Source: Hyphomicrobiales bacterium
GTDB taxonomy: Bacteria > Pseudomonadota > Alphaproteobacteria > Rhizobiales > MH13
DNA length: 64,000 nucleotides
Reading direction: 5' to 3'
Assembly: GCA_017642935.1 (NCBI GenBank)
Contig: JAEPOK010000001.1
Span: 1,178,001 to 1,242,000 of the forward strand
The notes beneath the pieces were generated by a model. It was not told the DNA's origin. It worked only from the letters and a program-made list of their open reading frames with translations, and made no database searches. Shown here piece by piece: positions 19,741-29,654 of this stretch (the first letter of the stretch is position 1; each line of letters opens with the position of its first letter). The translations under genes and the position numbers were made by a program.

Positions 19741-20649
19741 CTATTGGGTAGGAAAGTCCAAGCCCATCTCGTTGTAGCGCTCAGGGTCTGAGGCCCAATT
19801 CGGTCGCACTTTGACGAACAGAAACAGATGTACCGGCGCATCGACCGCATGGCTGATCGCTTTGCGGGCATTCGTCGAAATCCATTTGATCGTCTGCCCG
19901 CCTTTGCCAAGGACGATCTTCTTCTGGCTGTCGCGCTCGACATAAATCGTCTGCTCGACGCGATGGCCTTTGGGCGTGGTTTTCCAATCTTCGGTGACGA
20001 CGTGAGAGACGTAGGGCAGTTCTTCGTGCAATCGCTCATAGAGCTTCTCGCGCGTCAGCTCAGCGGCCAGCATGCGCATCGGCATGTCAGAGATTTGATC
20101 TTCCGGATAGAGCCAGGGGCCAGGCTTCATGGTCTTGCGCAGAGCATCGATGAAAACGTCAACGCCCTCGCCTGTGATCGCCGAGAGCGGGAAGGTTTCG
20201 TCGAACGGGAGCTTCTCGTTGATCGCTGCGATCAAGGGCAAAAGGTCGGACTGATCCATCTCGTCGATCTTATTGAGCACCAGCCATTTGGGCTGACGGA
20301 TGCCCTGTAGTTGCTCAAGCGCGGCTTCAACGATCTCAGAGAGGCCTTTTCGGGCATCGATCACGAAGCACACACATTCGGCATCCTTGGCGCCTGACCA
20401 TGCGGTATCAACCATAGCGCGGTCCAAGCGCCGCTTGGGTTTGAAAAGGCCTGGCGTATCGACGAAGACGACCTGCGTTTCGTCGAGAATGGCGATACCG
20501 CGAACCAGGGCGCGCGTCGTTTGCACCTTGTGCGATACAATCGCCACTTTCGAGCCAACCAAGCGGTTGAGCAGTGTGGATTTGCCCGCGTTTGTCGGAC
20601 CCATCAGCGCGACAAAGCCAGCGCGGGTCTCGGGAACCTGCTCAGTCAT
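19741..20649 (-). CDS. era: GTPase Era
   Basis: The 302-residue GTPase helps mature 16S rRNA and assemble the small ribosomal subunit. The G-motifs are GPTNAGKST (G1), DTPGLF (G3) and NKID (G4). The C-terminal KH domain shows IYVERDSQKKIVLGKGG and IKWISTNARK. I choose the ATG at 20649, which overlaps the rnc stop as ATGA; an ATG five codons earlier lies inside rnc. Era after RNase III is a widespread arrangement linking two rRNA-processing functions. Confidence 0.97.
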   Translation of the reverse strand: MTEQVPETRAGFVALMGPTNAGKSTLLNRLVGSKVAIVSHKVQTTRALVRGIAILDETQVVFVDTPGLFKPKRRLDRAMVDTAWSGAKDAECVCFVIDARKGLSEIVEAALEQLQGIRQPKWLVLNKIDEMDQSDLLPLIAAINEKLPFDETFPLSAITGEGVDVFIDALRKTMKPGPWLYPEDQISDMPMRMLAAELTREKLYERLHEELPYVSHVVTEDWKTTPKGHRVEQTIYVERDSQKKIVLGKGGQTIKWISTNARKAISHAVDAPVHLFLFVKVRPNWASDPERYNEMGLDFPTQ

Positions 20650-21338
20650 TCTGTTTCTTTCCATACGCCTTCACGCACCAACATTGCCATCGCCGCAGCC
20701 TGTTGTGCGTCGCGTTTTGATTTGCCGTCAGCTTCCAACGGCTCGATCCCATCAACGGAGACAGCGATTTTGAACACCGGAGCATGGTCTGGGCCGTCGC
20801 GGCCAACTTCGGTGTAGGTGGGTGTGGCCTTGCGTTTGGAGTGCGCCCATTCCTGAAGTGCTGTTTTTGGATCACGGCGCGCGGCGCCAGCCTCATCCAT
20901 CACCGATTGCCAATGCGTGAGGATGAAACGCTTCGCAACCTTCATACCGCCATCAAGGAACAGCGCGGCAATCAGCGCCTCGCAAACATCGGCAAGCACT
21001 GCTCGGGCCGCACGAGTGGGTTTGGTGACGTCTAGATCATCGGTCCGCACATGGCGATCAAGGCCAAGCTGCTTTGCAATCGCCGCGCAGGTTTCAGCAC
21101 GCACCAGGTGATTGAGGCGGCGCGCCAATTCACCCTCATCGGCACTCGGAAAACGCGCAATCAGGGCATCAGCGATGACCAGTGCAAGCACGCGGTCACC
21201 AAGGAACTCCAACCGCTGATAGGTTTTGGTGGCGTCGCTTTGGCCGCCACCATGGCTGGCATGGGTGAGCGCGCGGCCAAGCAGCGCGGGATCGGAAAAC
21301 TGATGACCCAGCGCCTCTTCGACACCCTTAGATGCCAT
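20646..21338 (-). CDS. rnc: Ribonuclease III
   Basis: The 230-residue enzyme cleaves double-stranded RNA, including rRNA precursors. The signature RLEFLGDRVLALVI carries the metal-binding acids, with a second acidic site in DVCEALIAALFLDGG. The C-terminal dsRNA-binding domain starts near residue 152 (DPKTALQEWAHSK) and ends with GKSKRDAQQAAAMAML. I choose the ATG at 21338, which overlaps the last 11 bases of lepB in another frame; an ATG at 21362 lies deeper in lepB. Era overlaps its end by four bases. Confidence 0.97.
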   Translation of the reverse strand: MASKGVEEALGHQFSDPALLGRALTHASHGGGQSDATKTYQRLEFLGDRVLALVIADALIARFPSADEGELARRLNHLVRAETCAAIAKQLGLDRHVRTDDLDVTKPTRAARAVLADVCEALIAALFLDGGMKVAKRFILTHWQSVMDEAGAARRDPKTALQEWAHSKRKATPTYTEVGRDGPDHAPVFKIAVSVDGIEPLEADGKSKRDAQQAAAMAMLVREGVWKETE

Positions 21339-22092
21339 CAAACATCCGGTCGAAGCGCGCATCGGACGGCCAACGCCAAACTTGCCAAGGGGACGAACCG
21401 GGGGCGATGGAGAAGAAAATCAGGTCAGCACGACCAACGAAATTCTCCAGCGGAACGTAGCCAACCAAAGCGGTGCGGCTGTCGGACGAGTTGTCGCGAT
21501 TGTCGCCCATCATGAAGTAATGCCCTTCGGGCACCACAAAGGGCTCCGGCGAGGTGTCGAGCATGGAGTTGTCGATCAAATCGAGCACATTGTAGGTGAC
21601 GCCATTGGGCAGCGTTTCGCGATATTGCGCCACGCGCTCGCCGGTTTCGGGATGGACGAAATCGTCAATGCGCTCGCGTCCAACTTCCTCGCCATTGATG
21701 ACAACGACGCCGTTTTGCACTTCGACAGTGTCGCCCGGCAGGCCGATCACGCGTTTAATGTAATCGGTGGAGCCATCAGACGGCAGTTTGAAGACCGCTA
21801 CGTCGCCGCGCTCAGGGTCAGAGCCCAGGATGCGACCATCGAAGAGGTTGGGGCTAAACGGCAGCGAGTGCTGAGAAAAGCCATAGGCAAACTTGTTGGC
21901 GAACAAATAGTCGCCGATCAGCAGCGTACCGACCATGGAAGAGGACGGAATGACAAAGGGTTGGAACAGGAAGGTGCGGATTACCAGCGCGATGGCGAAA
22001 GCCTGCAAAAGAACGATGATGGTGTCCCACAGTTCGCTCTTCTTTTTCGGCTCCTGCGCGGTGGTATCGTCGGTGGATCCGTCCTGCGCCAT
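21328..22092 (-). CDS. lepB: Signal peptidase I
   Basis: The 254-residue inner-membrane protease removes signal peptides from exported proteins. After a charged N-terminus there is one membrane helix (about residues 23-45), then IPSSSMVGTLLIGDY with catalytic Ser52 and DYIKRVIGLPGD with catalytic Lys113. The later box GDNRDNSSDSR is intact. It stands 177 bases after acpS, so it may start its own transcript into rnc, era and recO. Confidence 0.97.
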   Translation of the reverse strand: MAQDGSTDDTTAQEPKKKSELWDTIIVLLQAFAIALVIRTFLFQPFVIPSSSMVGTLLIGDYLFANKFAYGFSQHSLPFSPNLFDGRILGSDPERGDVAVFKLPSDGSTDYIKRVIGLPGDTVEVQNGVVVINGEEVGRERIDDFVHPETGERVAQYRETLPNGVTYNVLDLIDNSMLDTSPEPFVVPEGHYFMMGDNRDNSSDSRTALVGYVPLENFVGRADLIFFSIAPGSSPWQVWRWPSDARFDRMFDGI

Positions 22093-22269
22093 GCGATGGG
22101 TGCCTTCCTAAGCATCGGTGTTGCGATTCTGCGCACCGGTTCGCGCGCCTGTTGCGCCCATGTCGGGGGTCAGGCGCGACAAGTCAACCATTGGCGCCCG
22201 TGTCGGCAAGGCTTTGGTGGCCAATTGCGCCGCAATCGTGGCGGTTTGGCCACGGCCCGGCTCTTAGGA

Positions 22270-22671
22270 CTAGCTCAGCGGCAATGCCTCGATGATCACG
22301 AAGGCCTGGGCATAGGGAAAGTCATCGGTGATCGTCAAATGGATTATCGGCTGGTGGCCATCCGGTATCAGCCGGTGAAGCTGACGCTGCGCGCCTCCCG
22401 TCAACACCATGGTTGGCGCACCGGAGCGGCTGTTGACGACGCCCATGTCACGCCAAAATACACCGTTTCGCAGCCCGGTTCCAAGCGCCTTCGCGCAGGC
22501 TTCCTTGGCAGCAAACCGCTTGGCATAGGAGGCGGCGCGTTGTTTGCGCCGATCTGACTTAGCTTGCTCGATGGGTGTGAACACACGTGTTGTGAAGCGC
22601 TGCCCAAACCGCTCCAAAGTGGCTTCCACGCGGCGAATATCGCAAAGGTCGCTGCCCAGCCCGATGATCAT
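22270..22671 (-). CDS. acpS: Holo-[acyl-carrier-protein] synthase
   Basis: The 133-residue enzyme moves 4'-phosphopantetheine from CoA to acyl carrier protein. It begins [16 protein letters not shown], with the metal-binding Asp8, and has [15 protein letters not shown] with the metal-binding glutamate near residue 57. Length and start are normal. It lies 10 bases after the DUF2062 gene, so the two are likely cotranscribed. Confidence 0.96.
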   Translation of the reverse strand: MIIGLGSDLCDIRRVEATLERFGQRFTTRVFTPIEQAKSDRRKQRAASYAKRFAAKEACAKALGTGLRNGVFWRDMGVVNSRSGAPTMVLTGGAQRQLHRLIPDGHQPIIHLTITDDFPYAQAFVIIEALPLS

Positions 22672-22681
22672 CGCAGATCCA

Positions 22682-23278
22682 TCATGGCGTGTCGGCGCGT
22701 TCCATCAGCGCCTCTTGTTTTTTGGCGGCCGATTCAGCCCGCGCTGCCCGCGCTTTTTGATACCCAACGACGGTTGCGTAGGTGATGAAGAAACAGGCGA
22801 CCGCTGCTGTCAGACCAAGCGGCACGCTGCCAACCAGCATCGGTTTGATCACCGGCCAGGTGCGCTCAAAAAAGCCACCGATCGCCTCGAATGTATAGGC
22901 GCTTGGGGCGTCGAGTTGTGGCTCGGCATTGCGGTGAACCGGATCACCGAGCATCACCCGGCCAACGCGAAACGTGAACGCCCAAATGAACGGAAAAGTG
23001 ATCGGATTGCCGACAACCGTTCCAATGATGGCGGAGAAATAGTTGGCGCGCAGCATATAGGCGAGCGCGAACGCCAATACAAAATGCAGGCCGAGAAGCG
23101 GCGTGAAAGACACGAACGCGCCAATCGCCACGCCCATCGCGATGGCGTAAGGCGTCGCGTTGACCCGCAAGATCCGTTTGAAAAAATATTGCGCCGATCG
23201 CCCAAAGCTGCGCGTCGGCCACGCCATAGCGCGCGTTTTTTCAGCCCAAGACGGTGTGGAGCGGCGTTTGAATAGCAT
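22682..23278 (-). CDS. DUF2062 membrane protein
   Basis: The 198-residue protein has the DUF2062 core: [21 protein letters not shown] near residues 41-61, [21 protein letters not shown] and [16 protein letters not shown]. About three to four membrane helices are visible, the last near residue 150. The family function is not established. The gene order pyrE-DUF2062-acpS is common in rhizobia, and spacings of 5 and 10 bases suggest one transcript. Confidence 0.9.
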   Translation of the reverse strand: MLFKRRSTPSWAEKTRAMAWPTRSFGRSAQYFFKRILRVNATPYAIAMGVAIGAFVSFTPLLGLHFVLAFALAYMLRANYFSAIIGTVVGNPITFPFIWAFTFRVGRVMLGDPVHRNAEPQLDAPSAYTFEAIGGFFERTWPVIKPMLVGSVPLGLTAAVACFFITYATVVGYQKARAARAESAAKKQEALMERADTP

Positions 23279-23283
23279 GCGTC

Positions 23284-23883
23284 TTAGGCCAACCCGCGCG
23301 AGCCCGGTTTGGTGGCGGGGATAGCCTTCAAACTGTCCGGCAGTTGGTCGGCTGGGTAGGCCGGTACCTCGTAGTTGGCGAGTGCGACGAGTGGGATGCC
23401 AATATCAACCTTGCCTGCCGAGCGATCGATGATGCAGGCACAGCCGACGACTTCTCCGCCCAAGTCTCGAATGCAGGCAGCTGCCTCTCCCACGGAAAGC
23501 CCTGTCGTGATGATGTCCTCGACGATCAGCGCACGAGCACCTTTTTCCAACGTGAAACCACGACGTAGTGCAAACTTCCCGTCCTCGCGCTCGACCCACA
23601 TGTAGGGCACATCCAAATGCCGCGCGGTCTCATAGCCCGGAACGACCGCGCCCATTGCCGGCGCGATGATGCAGTCGATCGGGCCAAGATCGGAGGCTTG
23701 AACCTTGGCGGCAAGCGCCCGGCAAAGCCGTTCTGTTTTGGCAGGCGAGCGGTAGACAAGGGCCTTTTGCAAAAAAACGGGGCTGTGCAGACCGGACGAG
23801 AGAATAAAGTGGCCATCGAGGATCGCGTCTTCGGAGCGAAAGACGTCCAAGACGTCCTCGTCGCTTAGGATCGGTTCGCTCAT
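23284..23883 (-). CDS. pyrE: Orotate phosphoribosyltransferase
   Basis: The enzyme joins orotate to PRPP to form orotidine 5'-phosphate in pyrimidine synthesis. The PRPP-binding motif is ALIVEDIITTGLS near residues 119-131. Earlier family landmarks are HFILSSGLHSPVFLQKA and IAPAMGAVVPGYE. I choose the ATG at 23883, giving 199 residues from MSEPILSDED; in-frame starts at 23907 and 23949 would add an unlikely leader. It precedes the DUF2062 gene by five bases. Confidence 0.93.
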   Translation of the reverse strand: MSEPILSDEDVLDVFRSEDAILDGHFILSSGLHSPVFLQKALVYRSPAKTERLCRALAAKVQASDLGPIDCIIAPAMGAVVPGYETARHLDVPYMWVEREDGKFALRRGFTLEKGARALIVEDIITTGLSVGEAAACIRDLGGEVVGCACIIDRSAGKVDIGIPLVALANYEVPAYPADQLPDSLKAIPATKPGSRGLA

Positions 23884-23978
23884 CTCTATTGCCCCAACTG
23901 CTGGCATGTCAGTTGGGGATGGACTAGCGTTCCGAGCCGCGAAGAGCAAGCAGCCGAATGGGCGAAGGATCGATACCG

Positions 23979-26216
23979 TCAGCCTTCGGCGCGCGCCGCG
24001 CTACTGATCACTGGGCTTGCCCGAAGCTGTGCGATAATCCGATGGAGATGTTTCACGTCACTGACCTGAAGCTCGATCAAGAGGTCATGAAAATCGGGAC
24101 CGCGGCGGGTCATGATCAGGTTTTCGATATTGCCACTATGATCGGCAATGATGGTGGCCAGCGTTGCCAAAGATCCCGGCTCATTCAGTGCGGTCACGCG
24201 TATTTTTGCCTCAAAAAGCTGCGCCTGGCTGGGATCGATGTCCCAGCGCACGTCCAGCCACCGCTCAGGTTGGTTCTCGAACTTCGCCAGTGCCGCCGCA
24301 TGGATTGGATAGACCGTCACGCCTTCACCCGGCGTGACAATCCCAACGATCCGATCACCGGGAATAGGTGGCTCATCGGTTGAAAACCGAACCGGCATTG
24401 CTTTGTCGAGCCCCCGCACAGGCGCGCGCGCGCCATCTTTTGGAGCGTCTTCGCCGGCATGGAACGTGTCGGCTTTCTCGCCTGGAATACGGAACTGCAA
24501 GGCCGTCATTTCCGACAGTCCAAACCATCCATCCTCGGCTTTTGGCGCGGGTCCAGGCTCGACATCCTTGGCTTCGGGATGCACTGCCGCCAGGACGGCG
24601 CGCGAGGCCAGTTCGCCGCGCCCGACTGACGTGAACACGTCATCGACAGTCTTGTGCGCCAGCTTGTGCAGCGCAGATTCGATTGATGCCGGATCAAACG
24701 ATTTGCCCGCTCGCTCAAACGCGCGCTGCACAACCTCTTTTCCTAACCCAAGATATTGCCGACGAACTGCTTGCCGCGTTGCCCGACGGATCGCCGCGCG
24801 CGCCTTGCCAGTGCGGGCAAACTGTTCCCAAGCGGGTGGGGGAACCTGCGCTCGCGATGTGATGATTTCGACTTGGTTGCCGTTTTTCAGTTCTGTCAGA
24901 AGCGGCATCAACTGCCCGTCGATCTTGGCACCGACCGTCGTATCACCAACATCAGTGTGCACCGCATAGGCGAAATCAATGGGGGTTGCGCCGCGCGGAA
25001 GGGCAATGACGCGGCCTTTAGGCGTGAAGCAGAACACCTGATCGCGAAAAAGCTCCAGCTTGGTGTTTTCCAGGAACTCCTCGGCGGTGTCGTCGCCGTC
25101 AAGCATATCGACGGTATGCCGGATCCAGGCGAAAGCCCGGCTGTCGCGGCGCAGCGCGTCCAATTGCGCGCCACCCATCGTCATGCCGTCCTTGTAAAAT
25201 CCGTGCCCCGCGATCCCGTACTCGGCCACGGCATGCATGGCATGATCACGGATTTGAAGTTCCACGCGGCGTGAAAACGGCCCGATCACCGTAGTGTGCA
25301 GCGACTGATAGTCATTCTGCTTGGGAACCGAAATGTAGTCCTTGAAGCGCTCCGGCACACACTGCCAAGTGGTATGGACGATCCCAAGCGCGCGGTAACA
25401 GGCGGCAGGGTTGGCGACGATTATCCTGAACGCATAAAGGTCGGAAAGCTGCTCAAAGGAAAGGCCTTTGCGCAGCATCTTCTGGTAGATCGAATAAGCG
25501 CGTTTTTGTCGGCCGGTGACCTCTGAAGCGAGGCCATATTCGCCGAGTTTTGCCTGTACGGTCTCGATGATCGTGCCAATGATGGCGTCCGACTGCTCCA
25601 TCTGTTCGGCGAGCCTGTCGAGCACCATTTTTCGGTTTTCAGGATCGAGGATTTCAAAGGCGATATCTTCCAGTTCGTCGCGCATCGACTGCATGCCGAT
25701 ACGACCAGCAAGCGGCGCATAGATTTCCATCGTTTCGCGGGCAATGCGCTGGCGCTTGTCTTCACGCATGGCGCCAAGCGTGCGCATATTGTGCAGCCGG
25801 TCAGCGAGCTTGACCAACAGCACCCGCACATCATCGGAAATGGCCAGAAAAAGCTTGCGCAGGTTCTCGCCCTGCTTGGCTTCAGAGGTGATGAAATCAA
25901 GCTTCTTCAGCTTGGTAAGGCCATCGACCAGCTTACCGATTTCGTGGCCAAACAGCCGATCGATCTCATCGCGCGTCGCCTCGGTGTCTTCGATCGTGTC
26001 GTGCAGCAGCGCAACGGCGATGGTTGCATCATCGAGCTTCAGGTCGGTGAGAATTGCCGCCACTTCCAGCGGATGGGAGAAGTACGGGTCACCGGATGCG
26101 CGAGTCTGCGTTCCATGGGCGCGCATGGCGTACACATAGGCCTTGTTCAGCAAGGCCTCATCGGCATCGGGGTTGTAGCGCGCCACGCGCTCAACCAACT
26201 CGTACTGACGCATCAT
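23979..26216 (-). CDS. rsh: Bifunctional (p)ppGpp synthetase/hydrolase, Rsh (RelA/SpoT)
   Basis: The 745-residue stringent-response enzyme makes and degrades (p)ppGpp. The N-terminal hydrolase domain has the HD motif ALLHDTIEDTEA near residues 69-80 and LADRLHNMRTL near 136-146, so hydrolysis should be active. The synthetase domain has DLYAFRIIV and PKQNDYQSLHTTVIGP. A TGS domain (about 385-445) and a C-terminal ACT domain (TALNEPGSLATLATIIADHSG) follow. Two adjacent ATG codons, 26216 and 26213, are possible starts. It lies downstream of rpoZ, separated by a likely terminator, an order also seen in E. coli (rpoZ-spoT). Confidence 0.96.
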   Translation of the reverse strand: MMRQYELVERVARYNPDADEALLNKAYVYAMRAHGTQTRASGDPYFSHPLEVAAILTDLKLDDATIAVALLHDTIEDTEATRDEIDRLFGHEIGKLVDGLTKLKKLDFITSEAKQGENLRKLFLAISDDVRVLLVKLADRLHNMRTLGAMREDKRQRIARETMEIYAPLAGRIGMQSMRDELEDIAFEILDPENRKMVLDRLAEQMEQSDAIIGTIIETVQAKLGEYGLASEVTGRQKRAYSIYQKMLRKGLSFEQLSDLYAFRIIVANPAACYRALGIVHTTWQCVPERFKDYISVPKQNDYQSLHTTVIGPFSRRVELQIRDHAMHAVAEYGIAGHGFYKDGMTMGGAQLDALRRDSRAFAWIRHTVDMLDGDDTAEEFLENTKLELFRDQVFCFTPKGRVIALPRGATPIDFAYAVHTDVGDTTVGAKIDGQLMPLLTELKNGNQVEIITSRAQVPPPAWEQFARTGKARAAIRRATRQAVRRQYLGLGKEVVQRAFERAGKSFDPASIESALHKLAHKTVDDVFTSVGRGELASRAVLAAVHPEAKDVEPGPAPKAEDGWFGLSEMTALQFRIPGEKADTFHAGEDAPKDGARAPVRGLDKAMPVRFSTDEPPIPGDRIVGIVTPGEGVTVYPIHAAALAKFENQPERWLDVRWDIDPSQAQLFEAKIRVTALNEPGSLATLATIIADHSGNIENLIMTRRGPDFHDLLIELQVSDVKHLHRIIAQLRASPVISSAARAEG

Positions 26217-26304
26217 GGTGTTGGCTCGGATGGGGGCGCTCGGCCCTACCGGTGCGAGCGCGTCACTTGTTGCAGAGTGGCTGGATAAAATCCTGAATGC
26301 AAAC

Positions 26305-26346
26305 GCAAAACGCCGGCTTGGTTGACCCGAGCCGGCGTTGCAAAAT
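26305..26346 (-). terminator. Intrinsic terminator after rpoZ
   Basis: AACGCCGGCT (26309-26318) and AGCCGGCGTT (26330-26339) form a perfect 10-bp stem; inner bases can extend it. On the minus strand TTTT follows at once. It lies 30 bases past the rpoZ stop and separates rpoZ from rsh, perhaps partly. Confidence 0.7.
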
Positions 26347-26369
26347 TAGGGTCGTTCGGGCGGAAAAGC

Positions 26370-26777
26370 CTACATATCGTCTTTGCGCTCCGGCGGCACG
26401 ATGCCTTCCAGGCCGGCCAACAGTTCTTCTTCGGTCATGCGTTCGAACGACATGCCTTCATCCGGCGCATCGCCACGGTCGGACGATGAGGCCGCCATGG
26501 CTTCCGGCGATGGGATCATCGGAACCACATCGGGCTCAGGCTCATCGACTTCAACCTGTTTCTGCAGGGAATGAATGAGCTGCTCTTCCAGGTCGCCTGG
26601 CAGAATGGTTTCGTCCGCGATCTCGCGCAGCGCGACCACGGGGTTCTTATCGCGATCGCGATCGATCGTCAGTTCAGCGCCAGAGGAAATAAGGCGCGCC
26701 CGGTGGGCAGCCAAAAGAACAAGGTCAAAGCGATTTTCGACTTTGTCGACGCAATCCTCGACAGTCACACGAGCCAT
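26370..26777 (-). CDS. rpoZ: RNA polymerase omega subunit
   Basis: The 135-residue subunit aids RNA polymerase assembly and, in some bacteria, binds ppGpp. It starts [20 protein letters not shown] and continues with [12 protein letters not shown] and [14 protein letters not shown], the standard core. The C-terminal third is a long acidic, Met-rich alphaproteobacterial extension. The ATG at 26777 is set by the ribosome site AGGAGG just upstream; 38 upstream in-frame codons do not resemble the family. Confidence 0.96.
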   Translation of the reverse strand: MARVTVEDCVDKVENRFDLVLLAAHRARLISSGAELTIDRDRDKNPVVALREIADETILPGDLEEQLIHSLQKQVEVDEPEPDVVPMIPSPEAMAASSSDRGDAPDEGMSFERMTEEELLAGLEGIVPPERKDDM

Positions 26778-26958
26778 ACGGCCCTCCTCAAAAATTTTCG
26801 GATTGCTGGACGCTATACGCAGGCTGCGACAGAAACGCAAGCAAAACACGGCCCCACTCTCTTGTGTGATTGCTCTTTTGCGCTTAGCCAAGGATGGGCG
26901 TAGATTCTGACGCGCGCCAAGTTTTTTATATCCATTTATAGCTAAGGAGGTGCCTATA

Positions 26959-27588
26959 ATGGCGTCCGATTACCCTTTCGACATGCGTGAACGCGTTGCG
27001 TTCTTCGTTGATGGCGCGAATTTCTACCAAACCGCGCGCAATTTGAATATTGATATTGATTATCGCCGCATGCTGACGAGTTTTGTTGGCGAAGCTTACC
27101 TGTTGCGCGCGCATTATTACACGGCCATGGCCGACGATCAGGAGTTTTCATCCCTGCGCCCGTTGATCGATTGGCTGGACTATAACGGCTTCCAGATCAC
27201 AACCAAGGCGATGCGTGAGTTCACCGACAACAATGGCCAACGACGGCGTGTGCGCCCCTCACTGGATGTTGATCTGACCGTCGATGCCATGACGCTTGCT
27301 GAGAAGGTCAACCACATCGTTCTGTTCTCTGGCGACGGCAACTACCGCGCGCTAGTTGAGGCGCTGCAGAAAAAAGGCGTCAAAGTGACCGTGGTTTCAT
27401 CGCTGAAAACCAGCCCTTCAATGGTCTCCGATGAGCTCCGCCGTACCGCCGACCACTTTCTCGATCTGGCAGACCTGACCGAGCGTCTTGGCCGCGACCC
27501 CTCCGACCGCCCAGCGCGGCGCGAACGCCCGGATGAACGCCAGGACGAGCGCTACGACGACGATGACTATGACGATTATGATGACTGA
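26959..27588 (+). CDS. NYN-domain (LabA-like) protein
   Basis: The 209-residue protein has a NYN/PIN-like nuclease fold. It opens with [18 protein letters not shown] at about residues 13-30, with the first active-site Asp. KGVDV-type acids follow in [15 protein letters not shown] near 95-109, then [18 protein letters not shown]. It ends in a strongly acidic tail, [10 protein letters not shown]. The family is thought to act on RNA, but targets are unknown. The start ATG at 26959 has a perfect AGGAGG eight bases upstream. The gene overlaps the uracil-DNA glycosylase gene by eight bases. Confidence 0.9.
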   Translation: MASDYPFDMRERVAFFVDGANFYQTARNLNIDIDYRRMLTSFVGEAYLLRAHYYTAMADDQEFSSLRPLIDWLDYNGFQITTKAMREFTDNNGQRRRVRPSLDVDLTVDAMTLAEKVNHIVLFSGDGNYRALVEALQKKGVKVTVVSSLKTSPSMVSDELRRTADHFLDLADLTERLGRDPSDRPARRERPDERQDERYDDDDYDDYDD

Positions 27589-28255
27589 TCAGCAGGGCGT
27601 GGCGGCGGGTTTTCCGGCGAGCAGCGAACCTCCCCTGCCCTGCACGCTGTGCCCACGTCTGCATGAGTTCGTCAATTCCCAGCAGGCTGAGCATCCCGAG
27701 TGGCACAATGGGCCGGTCCCGACCTATGGCGATGCGGATGCTGAGCTTCTGATCGCTGGCCTGGCGCCAGGACTTCGCGGCGCTAACCGAACCGGCCGGC
27801 CTTTCACCGGCGACTATGCCGGCGATCTGCTTTACGCAACGCTCGGCCAGTATGGATTTGCGCAAGGCACTTATGACGCACGGCCTGACGATGGCGTGAC
27901 GCTGCACAATGTGGCGATCACCAACGCTGTTCGTTGTGTGCCACCGCAAAACAAACCTGTCGGCGCAGAGATAAGCACCTGCAATGTATTCTTGCGGGAG
28001 TTGCTGGCAGGTATGGGCAAGTTGAAGGTCGTAATGGCTCTGGGCCGCATCTCACATGACGCGGTGCTGCGGGCGCTCGACGTCAAGCGATCAGCCCATG
28101 CTTTTGGCCACAACGCCGTGCACCGTCTGGAAAACGGGCTCGTCTTGATCGATAGCTACCATTGCTCACGATACAACACGAATACGGGCCGGCTCACCGT
28201 GCTGATGTTCGAGGCGGTGTTTGACAGCATCCAGGCCGAGCTGAAGTCCAACTAA
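27581..28255 (+). CDS. Uracil-DNA glycosylase, family 5 (UDGb) type
   Basis: The 224-residue enzyme removes uracil, and in this family also other deaminated bases, from DNA. Motif A reads GLAPGLRGANRTGRPFTGD near residues 61-79, and the late motif SYHCSRYNTNTGRLT near 193-207 has His where family 5 enzymes have it. Cysteines at 21 and 24 (PCTLCPRL), with later ones in AVRCVPP and ISTCNVF, fit a 4Fe-4S cluster. An ATG at 27578 is equally possible. The motif A lacks the usual polar catalytic residue, as known for family 5. It overlaps the NYN gene, so the two are translationally coupled. Confidence 0.9.
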   Translation: MTDQQGVAAGFPASSEPPLPCTLCPRLHEFVNSQQAEHPEWHNGPVPTYGDADAELLIAGLAPGLRGANRTGRPFTGDYAGDLLYATLGQYGFAQGTYDARPDDGVTLHNVAITNAVRCVPPQNKPVGAEISTCNVFLRELLAGMGKLKVVMALGRISHDAVLRALDVKRSAHAFGHNAVHRLENGLVLIDSYHCSRYNTNTGRLTVLMFEAVFDSIQAELKSN

Positions 28256-28256
28256 G

Positions 28257-28742
28257 TTAGCCACGCTCGCGCATGAGTCGTGCCTTGTCGCGCTGCCAGT
28301 CGCGCGCTTTCTCGGTCTGACGCTTATCGTGGGTCTTCTTGCCTTTCGCCAAAGCGATCTCGATCTTCGCGCGCCCGCGGTCGTTAAAATAGATCTTGGT
28401 CGGCACGATGGTCATGCCTTCGCGCTGCGTCGCACCGATCAGACGGTTAATCTGACGGCGGTGGAGCAACAACCTGCGGGGTCGCCGTGCCTCATGATTG
28501 AAGCGATTTCCTTGAAGATATTCAGGGATGTAGGAGTTGATGAGATAGATCTCATCGCCCTCTGCGCTCGCATAGCTTTCGGCAATCATCGCCTTGCCCT
28601 CGCGCAGGCTTTTCACCTCGGTGCCCGTCAGCTCCAAGCCTGCTTCGAAGGTTTCCACAAATTCATAGTTGAAGCGCGCCTTTCGGTTGTCAGCCACGGT
28701 GCGCCGCGGGCCAACTTTCACGCCTTTGTTTTTTGCTGCCAT
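28257..28742 (-). CDS. smpB: SsrA-binding protein SmpB
   Basis: The 161-residue protein binds tmRNA and brings it to stalled ribosomes. Landmarks are [22 protein letters not shown] near the start, [19 protein letters not shown], and the basic tail [20 protein letters not shown] that enters the mRNA channel. It converges on the glycosylase gene with a single base between stop codons, and it lies 24 bases after dapA on the same strand. Confidence 0.97.
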   Translation of the reverse strand: MAAKNKGVKVGPRRTVADNRKARFNYEFVETFEAGLELTGTEVKSLREGKAMIAESYASAEGDEIYLINSYIPEYLQGNRFNHEARRPRRLLLHRRQINRLIGATQREGMTIVPTKIYFNDRGRAKIEIALAKGKKTHDKRQTEKARDWQRDKARLMRERG

Positions 28743-28766
28743 GGCCGATCACATGCGCCTTCGGCG

Positions 28767-29654
28767 CTAGCTGTTCAAGAGGCCGGCAAAACGCATCGCA
28801 TCTTGGACTTGCGAGCGCGTGGCTTCTGAAACGGGCACCATCGGCAGACGAACATCGGCCTTGCACTTGCCGAGCATTTCCAGCCCCACTTTCACCGGCG
28901 AAGGATTGGTTTCGACAAACAGCGCCGTGTGGAGCGGCATCAGCATATCGTGGATCTCCAGCGCCGTGGCGTAGTCATTGGCGGCACAGGCCGCCTGCAT
29001 CTGCGCGCAGAGTGCCGGCGCAACATTGGCAGTGACCGAAATGCACCCTTGCCCGCCATGGGCGTTGAACGAGATGGCTGTCGCATCTTCGCCAGACAGT
29101 TGAATGAAGTCACGACCGATAACGGCGCGCTGTTCAGAAACGCGCACCAAGTTGGCGGTGGCATCCTTCACGCCGATGATCGCACGCCCATCCTGATGCA
29201 GCCGAGCCATCGTCTCCACGCTCATATTAATCACCGAGCGTCCGGGGATGTTGTAAATGATCGTCGGCAGATCAGCGGCAGCGTCGATCGCACGGTAATG
29301 GGCGTAAAGCCCTTCTTGGCCTGGCTTATTGTAATAAGGCGTCACGACGAGGATCGCATCGGCGCCGACGCTTTGGGCATGGCGCGCGAAATCGATGGCC
29401 TCGGCGGTGTTGTTGGAGCCAGCACCAGCAACCACCGGCACGCGTCCAGCCGCGCGCTTCACAACGCGCTCCACCACAAGTTTGTGTTCGTCATGGGAAA
29501 GCGTCGGTGACTCACCCGTCGTGCCAACAGGCACCAGTCCCGACGATCCCTCGTCAATCTGCCAATCCACAATGGCGTCCAGCGCATCATAGTCGACCGC
29601 ATCACTGTCGAATGGCGTGACAAGCGCCGGAATTGAGCCGCTCAGGGTGAGCAT
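28767..29654 (-). CDS. dapA: 4-hydroxy-tetrahydrodipicolinate synthase
   Basis: The 295-residue aldolase-type enzyme condenses pyruvate with aspartate semialdehyde at the start of the lysine and diaminopimelate pathway. Landmarks are [20 protein letters not shown] (residues about 41-54), [14 protein letters not shown] with the catalytic tyrosine, YNIPGRS, and VKDATANL with the Schiff-base lysine near 162. The ATG at 29654 has AAGGAG nine bases upstream; 12 further upstream codons are not family-like. It is divergent from the lytic transglycosylase gene. Confidence 0.97.
   Translation of the reverse strand: MLTLSGSIPALVTPFDSDAVDYDALDAIVDWQIDEGSSGLVPVGTTGESPTLSHDEHKLVVERVVKRAAGRVPVVAGAGSNNTAEAIDFARHAQSVGADAILVVTPYYNKPGQEGLYAHYRAIDAAADLPTIIYNIPGRSVINMSVETMARLHQDGRAIIGVKDATANLVRVSEQRAVIGRDFIQLSGEDATAISFNAHGGQGCISVTANVAPALCAQMQAACAANDYATALEIHDMLMPLHTALFVETNPSPVKVGLEMLGKCKADVRLPMVPVSEATRSQVQDAMRFAGLLNS

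Noticed and set aside
23950-23978. pyrE start at 23949 with a 22-residue leader
   Set aside because: The extra residues are unlike the family N-terminus; MSEPILSDED at 23883 fits better.
26217-26369. rpoZ and rsh as one simple operon
   Set aside because: A 10-bp hairpin with T-run lies between them, so at most partial readthrough is likely.
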